Origin: Rhodobacter sp.
GTDB lineage: Bacteria; Pseudomonadota; Alphaproteobacteria; Rhodobacterales; Rhodobacteraceae
Direction of reading: 5' to 3'
Assembly (NCBI GenBank): GCA_027487575.1
Contig: JAIYDJ010000095.1
Location: forward strand, 1-58,048
DNA: 58,048 nt
Shown here: piece after piece, positions 32,726-41,728 of the stretch
Layout: each line of letters opens with the position of its first letter
How positions within the stretch are numbered: position 1 is the stretch's first letter
Notes under the pieces: generated by a model
What the model was told of the DNA's origin: nothing
Databases searched by the model: none
The model's input: the letters and a program-made list of their open reading frames with translations, nothing else
Translations under genes and position numbers: made by a program

Positions 32726-33889
32726 ATGACCGACATCGTCATTCTTTCCGCCACCCGCACCGCCATCGGCAGCTTTGGCGGCGCGTTGTCTGCCGTGCCG
32801 CCGATCGACCTTGCCACGGTCGCAGCAAAGGCCGCCCTGTCGCGCGCGGATGTCGATCCGGGGCAGATCGGCCATGTGGTGTTCGGCCATGTCATCAACA
32901 CCGAACCGCGCGACATGTATCTGTCGCGCGTCGCGGCGATGCAGGCGGGCATTCCCGAAACGGTGCCCGCGATGAACGTCAACCGGCTGTGCGGGTCCGG
33001 CGCGCAGGCGGTCGTCTCGGCGGTGCAGTCGCTGATGCTGGGGGATTGCGACATGGCCCTTGCGGGCGGGGCAGAATGCATGTCGCGCAGTCCCTATATC
33101 CTGCCCGCCGCCCGCTTTGGTCAGAAGATGGGCGACACCCGCGCGCTGGACATGATGACGGGCGCGCTGACCTGCCCGTTCGGCACCGGGCACATGGGCG
33201 TCACCGCCGAGAATGTGGCCGCACAATACGGAATTTCACGGCAGGATCAGGATGCCTTTGCCCTGGCAAGCCAGACCCGCGCGGCCCATGCCATTGCCGC
33301 CGGCTACTTCACCGATCAGATCGCGCCGGTGGAAATCGAGACGCGCAAGGGGATGATCCGCTTTGCCACCGATGAACACCCCAAGACCACGACCGCCGAG
33401 GCGCTGGCCGGGTTGCGTGCGGTGTTCCAGAAGGACGGTACCGTGACCGCAGGCAATGCCAGCGGGATCAACGACGGCGCGGCAGCGCTGGTTCTGGCGC
33501 GGATGACACGCGGGATGAAACCCCGCGCGCGGGTGATGGGCTATGCGCATGCCGGGGTGGACCCAAAGGTCATGGGGCTGGGTCCGATTCCGGCAGTGCG
33601 GGCGCTGTGTGCGAAACTCGGGATGGCCCCTTCGGACTTCGATATGGTCGAATCGAACGAGGCGTTTGCCGCGCAGGCCATCGCCGTGTCGCGCGATCTG
33701 GGGCTGGACCCTGCCCGGGTGAACCCCAACGGCGGGGCCGTGGCGCTGGGGCATCCGGTGGGGGCGACAGGGGCGATTCTGGTGGTGAAGGCGCTGCACG
33801 AGCTGGAACGGACGGGCGCGCGCACCGCGCTGATCACCATGTGCATCGGCGGCGGTCAGGGCATCGCCCTGGGGATCGAGAGGGTGTGA
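32726..33889 (+). CDS. acetyl-CoA C-acetyltransferase (thiolase)
   Basis: A 387-residue thiolase. Catalytic residues: nucleophile Cys89 (NVNRLCGSGAQAV), His in NPNGGAVALGHPVGATG and the C-terminal Cys373 (MCIGGGQG). Start MTDIVILSATRTAIGSFGGALS and the N of GNASGINDGAAAL are standard. It may act in beta-ketothiolysis or acetoacetyl-CoA synthesis for polyhydroxybutyrate; no phaB is adjacent, so the direction is not inferred. The ATG at 32726 has AAAGG 8 bases upstream. A hairpin follows the stop. Confidence 0.93.
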   Translation: MTDIVILSATRTAIGSFGGALSAVPPIDLATVAAKAALSRADVDPGQIGHVVFGHVINTEPRDMYLSRVAAMQAGIPETVPAMNVNRLCGSGAQAVVSAVQSLMLGDCDMALAGGAECMSRSPYILPAARFGQKMGDTRALDMMTGALTCPFGTGHMGVTAENVAAQYGISRQDQDAFALASQTRAAHAIAAGYFTDQIAPVEIETRKGMIRFATDEHPKTTTAEALAGLRAVFQKDGTVTAGNASGINDGAAALVLARMTRGMKPRARVMGYAHAGVDPKVMGLGPIPAVRALCAKLGMAPSDFDMVESNEAFAAQAIAVSRDLGLDPARVNPNGGAVALGHPVGATGAILVVKALHELERTGARTALITMCIGGGQGIALGIERV

Positions 33890-33961
33890 CGATCGGTCTT
33901 GACGCGGCCGCCACGCCCGTCGCTTTCCCGCCGCAGCGCGACATCCGCCATTCCGGCACCT

Positions 33962-33984
33962 CCCTCCCCCCCTTTGGGGGAGGG
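33962..33984. terminator. stem-loop between the thiolase and pbpC genes
   Basis: CCCTCCCCC, loop CCTTT, GGGGGAGGG. A perfect 9-bp stem in the 185-base gap between two convergent genes. No T-run; similar C-rich palindromes are common intergenic repeats in high-GC genomes. The rest of the gap holds no visible feature. Confidence 0.5.
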
Positions 33985-34074
33985 ATGGGGTGGGGGGCCG
34001 CGCAAACGCTCATCCGCCAACGTCATGCGCAAAGCCATACCTGCGCCATACGCGTTCCAGACGTGACGCATACC

Positions 34075-36105
34075 TCAGCGCAGCCGGACCTTTGCCCGCG
34101 CCGACCTGCCCTCGGCATCAATCACCGACAGGGTCACGAACCCCCGCCCCGGATCGGCCAGCATCGCCTGCCGCCCGCGCAGCGACAGCGCCACCGGCGT
34201 GCCATCGACCATCCAGGTGAACGGCCCGCGCCCCCCTGTGACCCGCACCATCAGCCCCTCTGGCAGCAGTTCCACTTCGGCCCCGTCGGGCGGAAAGGCC
34301 ACGGCGGGGGCGTCGCGGTCCGGCTCGAACGCCGCGTTGCGGGACCGGAACGTCTGCAACGGTTGCGGCAGTTGTGCGTTTGAAACCAACAGCGTAGCGG
34401 GCGGGGCTGGCGACTGCGGCGCAAGTTCGGGTTTCAGGCGGGCAAAGGCCTGAAACAGCACCGGCGCGGCAAGATCGGCCCCGAACACCCCCGGAACCGG
34501 CGTGCCATCCGGGCGGCCCAGCCAGACGCCGATCACATGGTTGCCGTCGAACCCGATCGCCCAGGCATCGCGGTGGCCGTAACTCGTGCCGGTCTTGTAG
34601 GCCAGCCGGTTTTCCGGGGCACCTGGCGGTGGGGCCAGCCCTGCCAGAATATCCCCCACCTGCCACGCAGCCGAAGCCCCAAGCACCCGTTGCCCCTCGG
34701 CCCGCTGCCCCTCCATCCGGTAGGTCAGCGGCAGGGACACCCCACCCCTTGCGATGGCGGCATAAAGCTGCACCATGTCCTGCAGCGTCACCCCCACCCC
34801 GCCCAGGGCCACTGCCAACCCCGGCTGCCCCCCCGGCACGACAAACCTGACCCCCGCCCGGTCCAGCGCGGCCATCAGTTTCGCCGGTCCCAAGGCATCG
34901 GTCAGCGTGACCACCGGAATGTTCAGCGACAGTTGCAACGCCTCGCGCAGACGGATCGCGCCGCGGTACTGCCGGTCGAAGTTCTGCGGCCGGTAGCCTG
35001 CGAAATCGGTCGGGCGGTCGTCGATCACCGTTTCCGGATGCGCCAGCCCTTCATCGAAGGAAAGCCCGTAGATCAGCGGCTTCAGCGTCGATCCCGGACT
35101 GCGCAGCGCCGCCGTCATGTCGACGAACCCTGCCCGGCTTGCGGCGAACCCCGCCGAACCGACCGAGGCGAGGATTTCGCCCGATGCGTGATCGGCGACA
35201 ACCATCGCCACCCCCAGACGGTCCCCCTGCCCCGCGACCACACCCGCCGCAAGCGTTTCCAGCGCGATCTGCAGGGTCCGGTCGATGGTCAGGGCGTTGC
35301 GTTGCGCCGCCGGATCGTCCCGTCTTGCCCGGTCTGCCAGATGCGGGGCCAGCGCGGGAAAGGGCCTGCGGCGCGCGGGGACCACCTCGGTCCGGGCGGC
35401 AACGATCTGATCCGGGTCAAAGATTCCGTCCCGCGCCCCCCGTTCCAGCACCCGGTCGCGGGCGTTCGTGGCACGTTCGACCGACCGGTCCGGGCGGCGG
35501 GTTTCCGGCGCCTGTGGAATGGCCACCAGCAGGGCCGCCTCGGCCGGTGTCAGACGCCGCGGTTCCTTGCCGAAGTAAGACAGGCTGGCGGCGCGCACCC
35601 CCTCCAGATTGCCACCGAATGGCGCAAGATGCAGATAAAGCTTCAGGATTTCGGGTTTCGACAGCCGCCGTTCCAGCGCCAGCGCCACCCGCGCCTGCCG
35701 CAGCTTGCCCGACCAGGCCCCGGTGCCAGACTCTTCCAGCAACCGCGCGACCTGCATGGTCAGGGTTGATCCGCCCGACACCACCCGCCCGTTCCAGACC
35801 GCCTGCGCCACAGCGCGGAAGGCCGCCTTCAGGTCCACTCCGGGGTGATCGTAGAACCGCTTGTCCTCATACGCGACCAGCAAGGCCAGATAGGTCGCAT
35901 CGACATCGCCCGCCGCCAACCGCCAACGGCCGTCAGCCACGGTATAGGCCCGCAAGAGATCACCCTTGCGGTCCAGCACTTCGACCGAGGTCTGCACCGC
36001 CAGCGGTGGCAGGACCGTCGCATCGATCCAGTCGTCCGCCCGGTCACGGCCAAGGGCGGCGAGCCAGAGGCCCGCCGCCAGCGCCAGAAACCTGCGGCCC
36101 TTCAT
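34075..36105 (-). CDS. pbpC: penicillin-binding protein 1C
   Basis: A 676-residue bifunctional peptidoglycan synthase. Signal/anchor: RRFLALAAGLWLAALG. The glycosyltransferase (GT51) domain has YEDKRFYDHPGVDLKA (catalytic Glu) and GGSTLTMQVARLLE. The transpeptidase domain has SPGSTLKPLIYG (SxxK), SLN in LQLSLNIPVV and KTGTSYGHRDAWA. The C-terminal ~95 residues form the PBP1C-specific domain (AFPPDGAEVELLPEGLMVRVTGGRGPFTWMVDG). The ATG at 36105 overlaps the stop of the alpha-2-macroglobulin gene (TGATG). The pair PBP1C plus bacterial alpha-2-macroglobulin is a conserved unit in many Gram-negative bacteria. Confidence 0.95.
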   Translation of the reverse strand: MKGRRFLALAAGLWLAALGRDRADDWIDATVLPPLAVQTSVEVLDRKGDLLRAYTVADGRWRLAAGDVDATYLALLVAYEDKRFYDHPGVDLKAAFRAVAQAVWNGRVVSGGSTLTMQVARLLEESGTGAWSGKLRQARVALALERRLSKPEILKLYLHLAPFGGNLEGVRAASLSYFGKEPRRLTPAEAALLVAIPQAPETRRPDRSVERATNARDRVLERGARDGIFDPDQIVAARTEVVPARRRPFPALAPHLADRARRDDPAAQRNALTIDRTLQIALETLAAGVVAGQGDRLGVAMVVADHASGEILASVGSAGFAASRAGFVDMTAALRSPGSTLKPLIYGLSFDEGLAHPETVIDDRPTDFAGYRPQNFDRQYRGAIRLREALQLSLNIPVVTLTDALGPAKLMAALDRAGVRFVVPGGQPGLAVALGGVGVTLQDMVQLYAAIARGGVSLPLTYRMEGQRAEGQRVLGASAAWQVGDILAGLAPPPGAPENRLAYKTGTSYGHRDAWAIGFDGNHVIGVWLGRPDGTPVPGVFGADLAAPVLFQAFARLKPELAPQSPAPPATLLVSNAQLPQPLQTFRSRNAAFEPDRDAPAVAFPPDGAEVELLPEGLMVRVTGGRGPFTWMVDGTPVALSLRGRQAMLADPGRGFVTLSVIDAEGRSARAKVRLR

Positions 36106-39100
36106 CACTCGGCAATCGTGACGCGGCCGGTGTCGGTGCGCGCCTTGAAGTCGGGGCGATACATATCCTCGACCGAGGCGGCAGGATGGTGGAATTCGCC
36201 CGGCGACACCGCCCGCACGACGTACGACAGTTTGAACGCGTTGCGGTCGAACCGGTCGATCGCGGTCAGGAAACGGTCCTGCCGGAATTCCGTGTGCGCC
36301 ACGTCGGTCGTCGTCTGCAGCCAGTTCAGGTTTTCGGTCGATCCGCCCTCGATCAGGTTGGGGTTGTCGATCTCGAACCCTGCGGGCAGCGGATCGGTGA
36401 CCATCAGCCGCGCCTCACCCGTCCCGAAGGGCGTCACTTCCAGCACCACCACCATCCGCGTGCCCATCGTGACGGCGTCCAGCGACAGCGGCTCGCCTTC
36501 CATCGTGAAGTAGCTGCGGGTGATGGCATAGCCGTTGCCCCCCGCCGGTTCAGGTTGGGACGGCACGCCGTAGCTGGTAACCGTCAGCGTGGTGTCGGCG
36601 GTGGATTGGTTTGCCACGACAATTGGTTGCGTCGCGGCACCGTCCAGCGCGCGGACAAGCGGGCCGTCGGCGGGGGCCCCGTTGATGGTGATGCCTTCCG
36701 CCCCCGGCCGGTCGATCAGCGCATTGGCGGCCAGCAGCGTCCAGGTCGCTTCCTGCGTGGAAAGCGGGCCGTTGGTCACGATCCGGTCTGTCAGCGCCTC
36801 GGCGTCGATGGCGGTCGATCCCGCCTCGACGGCCAGTGTCAGCACCGCCGCCGCGTCGCGGTGATGGGTGCCATAGTCGGTGCGGAACACCTGTTCGACC
36901 TCGCGCGTCTGCAGGGCGTTCAGCGCCACCGCCGCCCGGCGGAACATCGCATCCGCGCGGGGTTGGTCGCCATAGCTGGCCAAGGCCGCGCCAAGTTGCG
37001 CCTGCGCGGTCGGGGTGGCAAAGGCATCGCCCTTCACATCGGCATAATAGCGCAGATCGCCCACCGCTGCCGCCCCTTCACGGGCCAGAACCATCAGCGC
37101 ATAGGCCAGCGCCTCGCCACCCTTGTCGAAATCGGCGAAGTAGTTGACCTGATTGCGCAGGTTGTCCAGCGCCTGACGGAAGGCCACGTCCGGCACTTCG
37201 TACCCCCGGGCGCGCGCCCGGCTGAGGAAGTCGGTGACAAAGGCATCCAGCCACATGTCGCCATCCGATGGCCCCCACAGTCCGAAGCCGCCATTCGAGG
37301 ACTGGTTGGTCAGAACCTCGGCTACCGCCTGTTCGATGCGGTTGGCGATGTTGTCGGCACCGGGCAGGTCCATCGCTTGCGCCACTTCGTCGAAGTACAG
37401 CAGCGGCAAAGCCTTGGACGTGATCTGTTCGGTGCAGCCATAGGGATAGCGGTCGAGCGCGGACAGAACACCGGGCGCATTCAGCCGCGCGATGGGGCCG
37501 ATGGCCATGGTCGCGCGGGCGGTGGCTGGGACCAGCCCCGCGAAGGCATTGCTGTCGAAGGTGAAGCTCTGACCCTTGGCAAGCTCCAGACGCGACACCC
37601 GGACGATTTCGGGGTCGTTCACCTGAACCGGGATGGTCAGGGTCTTTTTCAACTGCTTGCCGTCGGGCGTGACCAAGGCCACCTCGACGCTGTGCAGACC
37701 GGCCTCGCCCGCCGTGACGGCAATGGCATAGACCGCCTTGGCCTGGTCGCCCAGATCGAAGCCCGAAGGCACCGCGCCCAGCGTCAGCCCCGCCGACGAC
37801 ACGTCCAGCGACATGCGGCCAGAAGGCCCGGTGGCATGCACGATCTCCAGCAGCAGGCGCGACGTGTCGCCGGGCGCGAGGAACCGCGGCAGGCTGGCTG
37901 TGACGACAACCGGGTCGCGCACCAGAACCTCTGCCTCGGCCTGACCCACGCCGCGTTTGGACCACACCACCGCCATCACCTTGACGGTGCCGTTGAACGA
38001 CGGCAGGTCAAAACTGGCGCGGGCATAGCCATCGGCCCCGACCTGCACAGGGCCGGTGAAGTAGGCGACCAGTTCCTCTGTCGGGGGCGGGGCTTGCAGA
38101 CGCGCCTGAGCGCCCGCGTCACCACCCGAGCGGACCGTGCCTTCGGCCCCGTTCAACCCGTCGATCAGACGCCCGTACACGTCGCGGATGCCGACCCCCA
38201 GCTTGCGCTGACCAAAGTAATGGCCCTGCGGATCGGGGGATTTGAAGCCGGTCAGGTTCAGGATGCCAATGTCCACCGCTGCGATGGTGGCATAGGCGGT
38301 GTCGCCTTCGACCAGACCGTCGACCTTGACCGCCACCTGCATCGGCCCGCGCGGAGCGGCCTCGGCTGCGGTTTCGATGCTGGCGGTCAGGGCGCGGGTG
38401 CCGGGATCGATCTTCGCATGGGTCAGACCCATCGCGCGCGCCGGGTTGCGCCCGGCGGCCACGTCCATCGGGCGCAGGACCGACGCGGTGACGTAGACGC
38501 CAGCGCCCCATTCATCGGTGACAGGCAGCGGAATCAGGTTTTCACCTTCTGTCACCTCGACCGCCTGCATGGCCACCAGCCGGTTCGACAGCACGGTGAT
38601 CAGCGCGGTTCCGGCGGCACGCGGAACGACGCGCAGCATGGCCGTATCACCCGGCTTGTAGGCCTCCTTGTCGAGCGACAGTTCCAGCGTATCCGGGGTC
38701 GAGGTGACATCGGCCGGGGCGTACCATCCAGCGTAGAACGTGGTTGATGTAGCCGCGACCTGCCCGTCGCTGCGTTCGACCAGCAGTTCATATTCACCCC
38801 ACTGCACCGCTGCCGCGATTTCAACAGGCGCAGCACCTAGTGTGATGTCGCCTTCGGCGGCGATGCTGCGAGAGATCACAGGCTCCCAGTTCCAATTGCC
38901 ATATTCCTGATACCATTGGTAATTCGTCTCGATCCGGGTCAAGGTCCAGCGCGCTGTCATCGGCTCGGGAGCCAGATCTGCGCCAACCCCGACAAGCTGG
39001 AACCGGGCATCGGTGCCTTCGCCCGCCACACCGTCGAACATTGGCTTGACCCCGATCATCTGGGACGACGGCGTCAGCAGGCGGGAGACCCGGCGTTCCA

Positions 39101-41543
39101 CCGGACGACCCGACCCTTCGGCAAGGCGGACGGTTACCCGCGCTTCCAGCGGGCGCAGGGGATCATCGGCTTCGGGCAGCGGAAGGTCGATCAGCGCCTG
39201 ACCGGCCTCGTCGGTGCGTTCGCCGCCAAAGCTTTCCTGACGCGAGTCGAAAGGCTCATCGTGGCGGCCAAAGACATAGCCGGGGAACGCCTCAAGCTCC
39301 TTGGCCGCGCGCAGCAGGACCTCGCCCTCGATAGCCAGATCAGCCCCCGGCGCGCCGAACAGATAGCGCGCGTCGATGGTCAGTTGCGGCGCATCGCCAA
39401 GGCGGATCGGGGACTCGTCCAGCGTCAGGTCGAAGTCGATCCGTTCGGGCAGGAAATCCTCGACCAGAAAGGTTGCGGTCGTCAGGGCCGGGGCGTCGAG
39501 ATCAGCCTTCACCTCCAGCCGCCAGACCCCGCGCGGGGCAGACCCCGCGATGGGCAGGGCAAACACATGCCCGCCCGCGCCGCCGTCTTCGACCAGCGCG
39601 CGGTAGTATTCCACGCCATCCGGGCGCTGAAGGATCGCGGTCAGCGGCAGACCCTCGATCGCTTCGGCCCCGGAATCGCGGGCAAGCGCAGTGGCGTAGA
39701 CGGTTTCCCCGGCCCGGTAGGCCCCCCGGTCAGTGGTCAGGAAGACGTCGACCGGCGGCGCCGCCTGGCGCCCTTCGACGCCCCGGTCGGACAGATCGAA
39801 TTCGGGATCGGTCAGCGACAGGAAGGCCACATCGCCCGACCCTTCACGCAGAACCACCAGCGCCGGCGCAGCCCCGCCCGTGCCGCGCATCAGGCCGGGT
39901 TCGAACATGGCATACCCTTGTTCATCGGTCGTGACCGTGCCCAGAACCTCGTTCGCGGAGCTGACCAGTTCGGCTGACACGCCGGGTTTGGCCGCAGCCG
40001 ACGCCAGTGAGCGAACAAAGACATGCAGCCCGTCCGTCCCCGACATCGTGGTCATGCCAAGATCGGACACAACGAACCACTGCCACCCGGCCGGCGTCAC
40101 ATAGGGGTCGACCCCCGGCACGGCGGCCTTCAGCGCGTAGATGCCCGGCGGTTGCCCCGCCAGCGCCTGATCCATCGGCAGGCGCGTGGTGACATCGACG
40201 TTGACCTCCTGCCCCACCTGGGCCGTGCCGGTCCAGATCTGCGAGCCGATCTCGCCGTTGAAATAGCTTTCCTGATAGTCGGCCATCGGTTGGCCGAAAT
40301 AACCGTTCTGCAGAGATCGCAGCAGGTTGCGGTCGGTGACACGGAACAGCGTTAGGTCCAGTTTCGTGGTGTTGACGGTTTCCACCGGAACCGACGCGCC
40401 GCCGGACTGCGGCAGCACATAGCCCCGGCCGGGGAAACGGACGCCCGGACTGCGGTCGCGGATGTAGGCGGTGGTCGGCACGGATTTGGCCAGAACTTGC
40501 CCGTCCTGCGCGGGCAACCCCTCGCGGAACGTCACCGTCAGCCGGGCACCCCGCGTCACGCCCTCGACGCACAACTGGCGATAGCCGTCGAAGGCCACCG
40601 ACATGCCGGGTTCGGGCAATTGGACAAAGGTCGCATAGTCGACGCCTGACGGCACCAGATTTTCGGAAAAGCTGGCACAGATCCGCGGGCGCGGTGTGTC
40701 GGTCTGAACCTCGTTTTCAACCAGCCGGAAGCCGTATTTGCCGATCGCATCGTCCAGCGCCAAGGCGGTGTCATCGCGCGGCTGCAGCGATTGGGCCAGC
40801 CGCAGGGCCTGCACCGCGTCGCGGCCACGCCCGTTTGCAATTGCCACCTGCCCAAGGGTCACAAGGATGTTGTGTTGCAACGCCTTGTTGTCCGCCCGAA
40901 GGTAGGCGTTGATTGTCGCCTGAAACGCCCGGTCGCGGTAGGCCTGCTGGTTGGAGCCCGAAACCCCCGCTGCCGCCAGAAGCAGCCGCGCATATTCGGC
41001 CCAATGGTCGGGCGAATCGGACAGGTTCAGCGCCGCGCCGGTAAAGCGCGCGGCCAGATCGAAGTTGCCCTCGGCCTCGGCCGCAGCGGCAGAGGCCAGA
41101 TGTTCTTCGGCGGTCCAGCCATTGGTCACGTGGTCGTTGGCCAGCGCACCGGCCTGTGTCGTGGCCGCCGAAATGTCCCAGTCTTCCAGAAAGGCCAATT
41201 CACCACGACGGGTTTTCGCGCGGGCTTCAACCTCTGGCGAGGCAGAGATCACATAGCCGGAATAGGCCCCCTGAAAGAAGGATTGCGCGCCCGGATCAGC
41301 CTTGGAAAAGCAGGAACTGTTCTTGGTGTTGAAGGTGAAGGCGGTGCACTGGGCATTGGTCAGGCAGGCCCGCTCGCAGGCTTCAAGGGTGGTGTCAAAG
41401 AAGCTGGCGATGTCGCCGCCCGGCAGATCGGCATCTTCGCTGAGAACAAGGCGCTTTTCGGGGACAAGCGTCTGCGCCGGCGCGGCCCCTGGAATTCCGC
41501 CCAGAACCAGCGCAACAAGCGCCACCAATGCCATGCCACGCAT
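36105..41543 (-). CDS. alpha-2-macroglobulin family protein with N-terminal PAN/apple domain
   Basis: A 1812-residue periplasmic protein. Signal peptide: MALVALVALVLGGIPGAAPAQ, without a lipobox Cys, unlike E. coli YfhM. A PAN/apple-type domain follows (DIASFFDTTLEACERACLTNAQCTAFTFNTKNSSCFSK). The long central part consists of MG/beta-sandwich domains. The thioester motif YPYGCTEQ is intact at Cys1370-Gln1373, so it can covalently trap proteases. The final region is a receptor-like fold. Bacterial homologues guard the envelope against attacking proteases after wall damage and act with PBP1C, encoded directly downstream. The ATG at 41543 has AGGAGG 8-13 bases upstream; 41564 is a weaker start. 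Confidence 0.95.
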   Translation of the reverse strand: MRGMALVALVALVLGGIPGAAPAQTLVPEKRLVLSEDADLPGGDIASFFDTTLEACERACLTNAQCTAFTFNTKNSSCFSKADPGAQSFFQGAYSGYVISASPEVEARAKTRRGELAFLEDWDISAATTQAGALANDHVTNGWTAEEHLASAAAAEAEGNFDLAARFTGAALNLSDSPDHWAEYARLLLAAAGVSGSNQQAYRDRAFQATINAYLRADNKALQHNILVTLGQVAIANGRGRDAVQALRLAQSLQPRDDTALALDDAIGKYGFRLVENEVQTDTPRPRICASFSENLVPSGVDYATFVQLPEPGMSVAFDGYRQLCVEGVTRGARLTVTFREGLPAQDGQVLAKSVPTTAYIRDRSPGVRFPGRGYVLPQSGGASVPVETVNTTKLDLTLFRVTDRNLLRSLQNGYFGQPMADYQESYFNGEIGSQIWTGTAQVGQEVNVDVTTRLPMDQALAGQPPGIYALKAAVPGVDPYVTPAGWQWFVVSDLGMTTMSGTDGLHVFVRSLASAAAKPGVSAELVSSANEVLGTVTTDEQGYAMFEPGLMRGTGGAAPALVVLREGSGDVAFLSLTDPEFDLSDRGVEGRQAAPPVDVFLTTDRGAYRAGETVYATALARDSGAEAIEGLPLTAILQRPDGVEYYRALVEDGGAGGHVFALPIAGSAPRGVWRLEVKADLDAPALTTATFLVEDFLPERIDFDLTLDESPIRLGDAPQLTIDARYLFGAPGADLAIEGEVLLRAAKELEAFPGYVFGRHDEPFDSRQESFGGERTDEAGQALIDLPLPEADDPLRPLEARVTVRLAEGSGRPVERRVSRLLTPSSQMIGVKPMFDGVAGEGTDARFQLVGVGADLAPEPMTARWTLTRIETNYQWYQEYGNWNWEPVISRSIAAEGDITLGAAPVEIAAAVQWGEYELLVERSDGQVAATSTTFYAGWYAPADVTSTPDTLELSLDKEAYKPGDTAMLRVVPRAAGTALITVLSNRLVAMQAVEVTEGENLIPLPVTDEWGAGVYVTASVLRPMDVAAGRNPARAMGLTHAKIDPGTRALTASIETAAEAAPRGPMQVAVKVDGLVEGDTAYATIAAVDIGILNLTGFKSPDPQGHYFGQRKLGVGIRDVYGRLIDGLNGAEGTVRSGGDAGAQARLQAPPPTEELVAYFTGPVQVGADGYARASFDLPSFNGTVKVMAVVWSKRGVGQAEAEVLVRDPVVVTASLPRFLAPGDTSRLLLEIVHATGPSGRMSLDVSSAGLTLGAVPSGFDLGDQAKAVYAIAVTAGEAGLHSVEVALVTPDGKQLKKTLTIPVQVNDPEIVRVSRLELAKGQSFTFDSNAFAGLVPATARATMAIGPIARLNAPGVLSALDRYPYGCTEQITSKALPLLYFDEVAQAMDLPGADNIANRIEQAVAEVLTNQSSNGGFGLWGPSDGDMWLDAFVTDFLSRARARGYEVPDVAFRQALDNLRNQVNYFADFDKGGEALAYALMVLAREGAAAVGDLRYYADVKGDAFATPTAQAQLGAALASYGDQPRADAMFRRAAVALNALQTREVEQVFRTDYGTHHRDAAAVLTLAVEAGSTAIDAEALTDRIVTNGPLSTQEATWTLLAANALIDRPGAEGITINGAPADGPLVRALDGAATQPIVVANQSTADTTLTVTSYGVPSQPEPAGGNGYAITRSYFTMEGEPLSLDAVTMGTRMVVVLEVTPFGTGEARLMVTDPLPAGFEIDNPNLIEGGSTENLNWLQTTTDVAHTEFRQDRFLTAIDRFDRNAFKLSYVVRAVSPGEFHHPAASVEDMYRPDFKARTDTGRVTIAE

Positions 41544-41728
41544 CAAAAATCCTCCTGCATTCAACGGTCAAATCGTTGCATGACCGGGCGCGCTTTCGCA
41601 AGGATTCGCGGCACTATGGCAAGCTTTGTCATGTTAAGCGGCTGTTCACTTTGTTGCGGGAAGTTGGCCCGGATCGCAGGACGGACCAGAAGGGCCGGTT
41701 CGCGGATCGGTGGCAGGACTGGTCGGGC

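Noticed and set aside
35139..38747. 1202-codon open frame on the plus strand
   Set aside because: It is the antisense shadow of pbpC and the alpha-2-macroglobulin gene. Composition is Arg/Gln/His/Gly-rich without domains, while the minus-strand frames show clear motifs.
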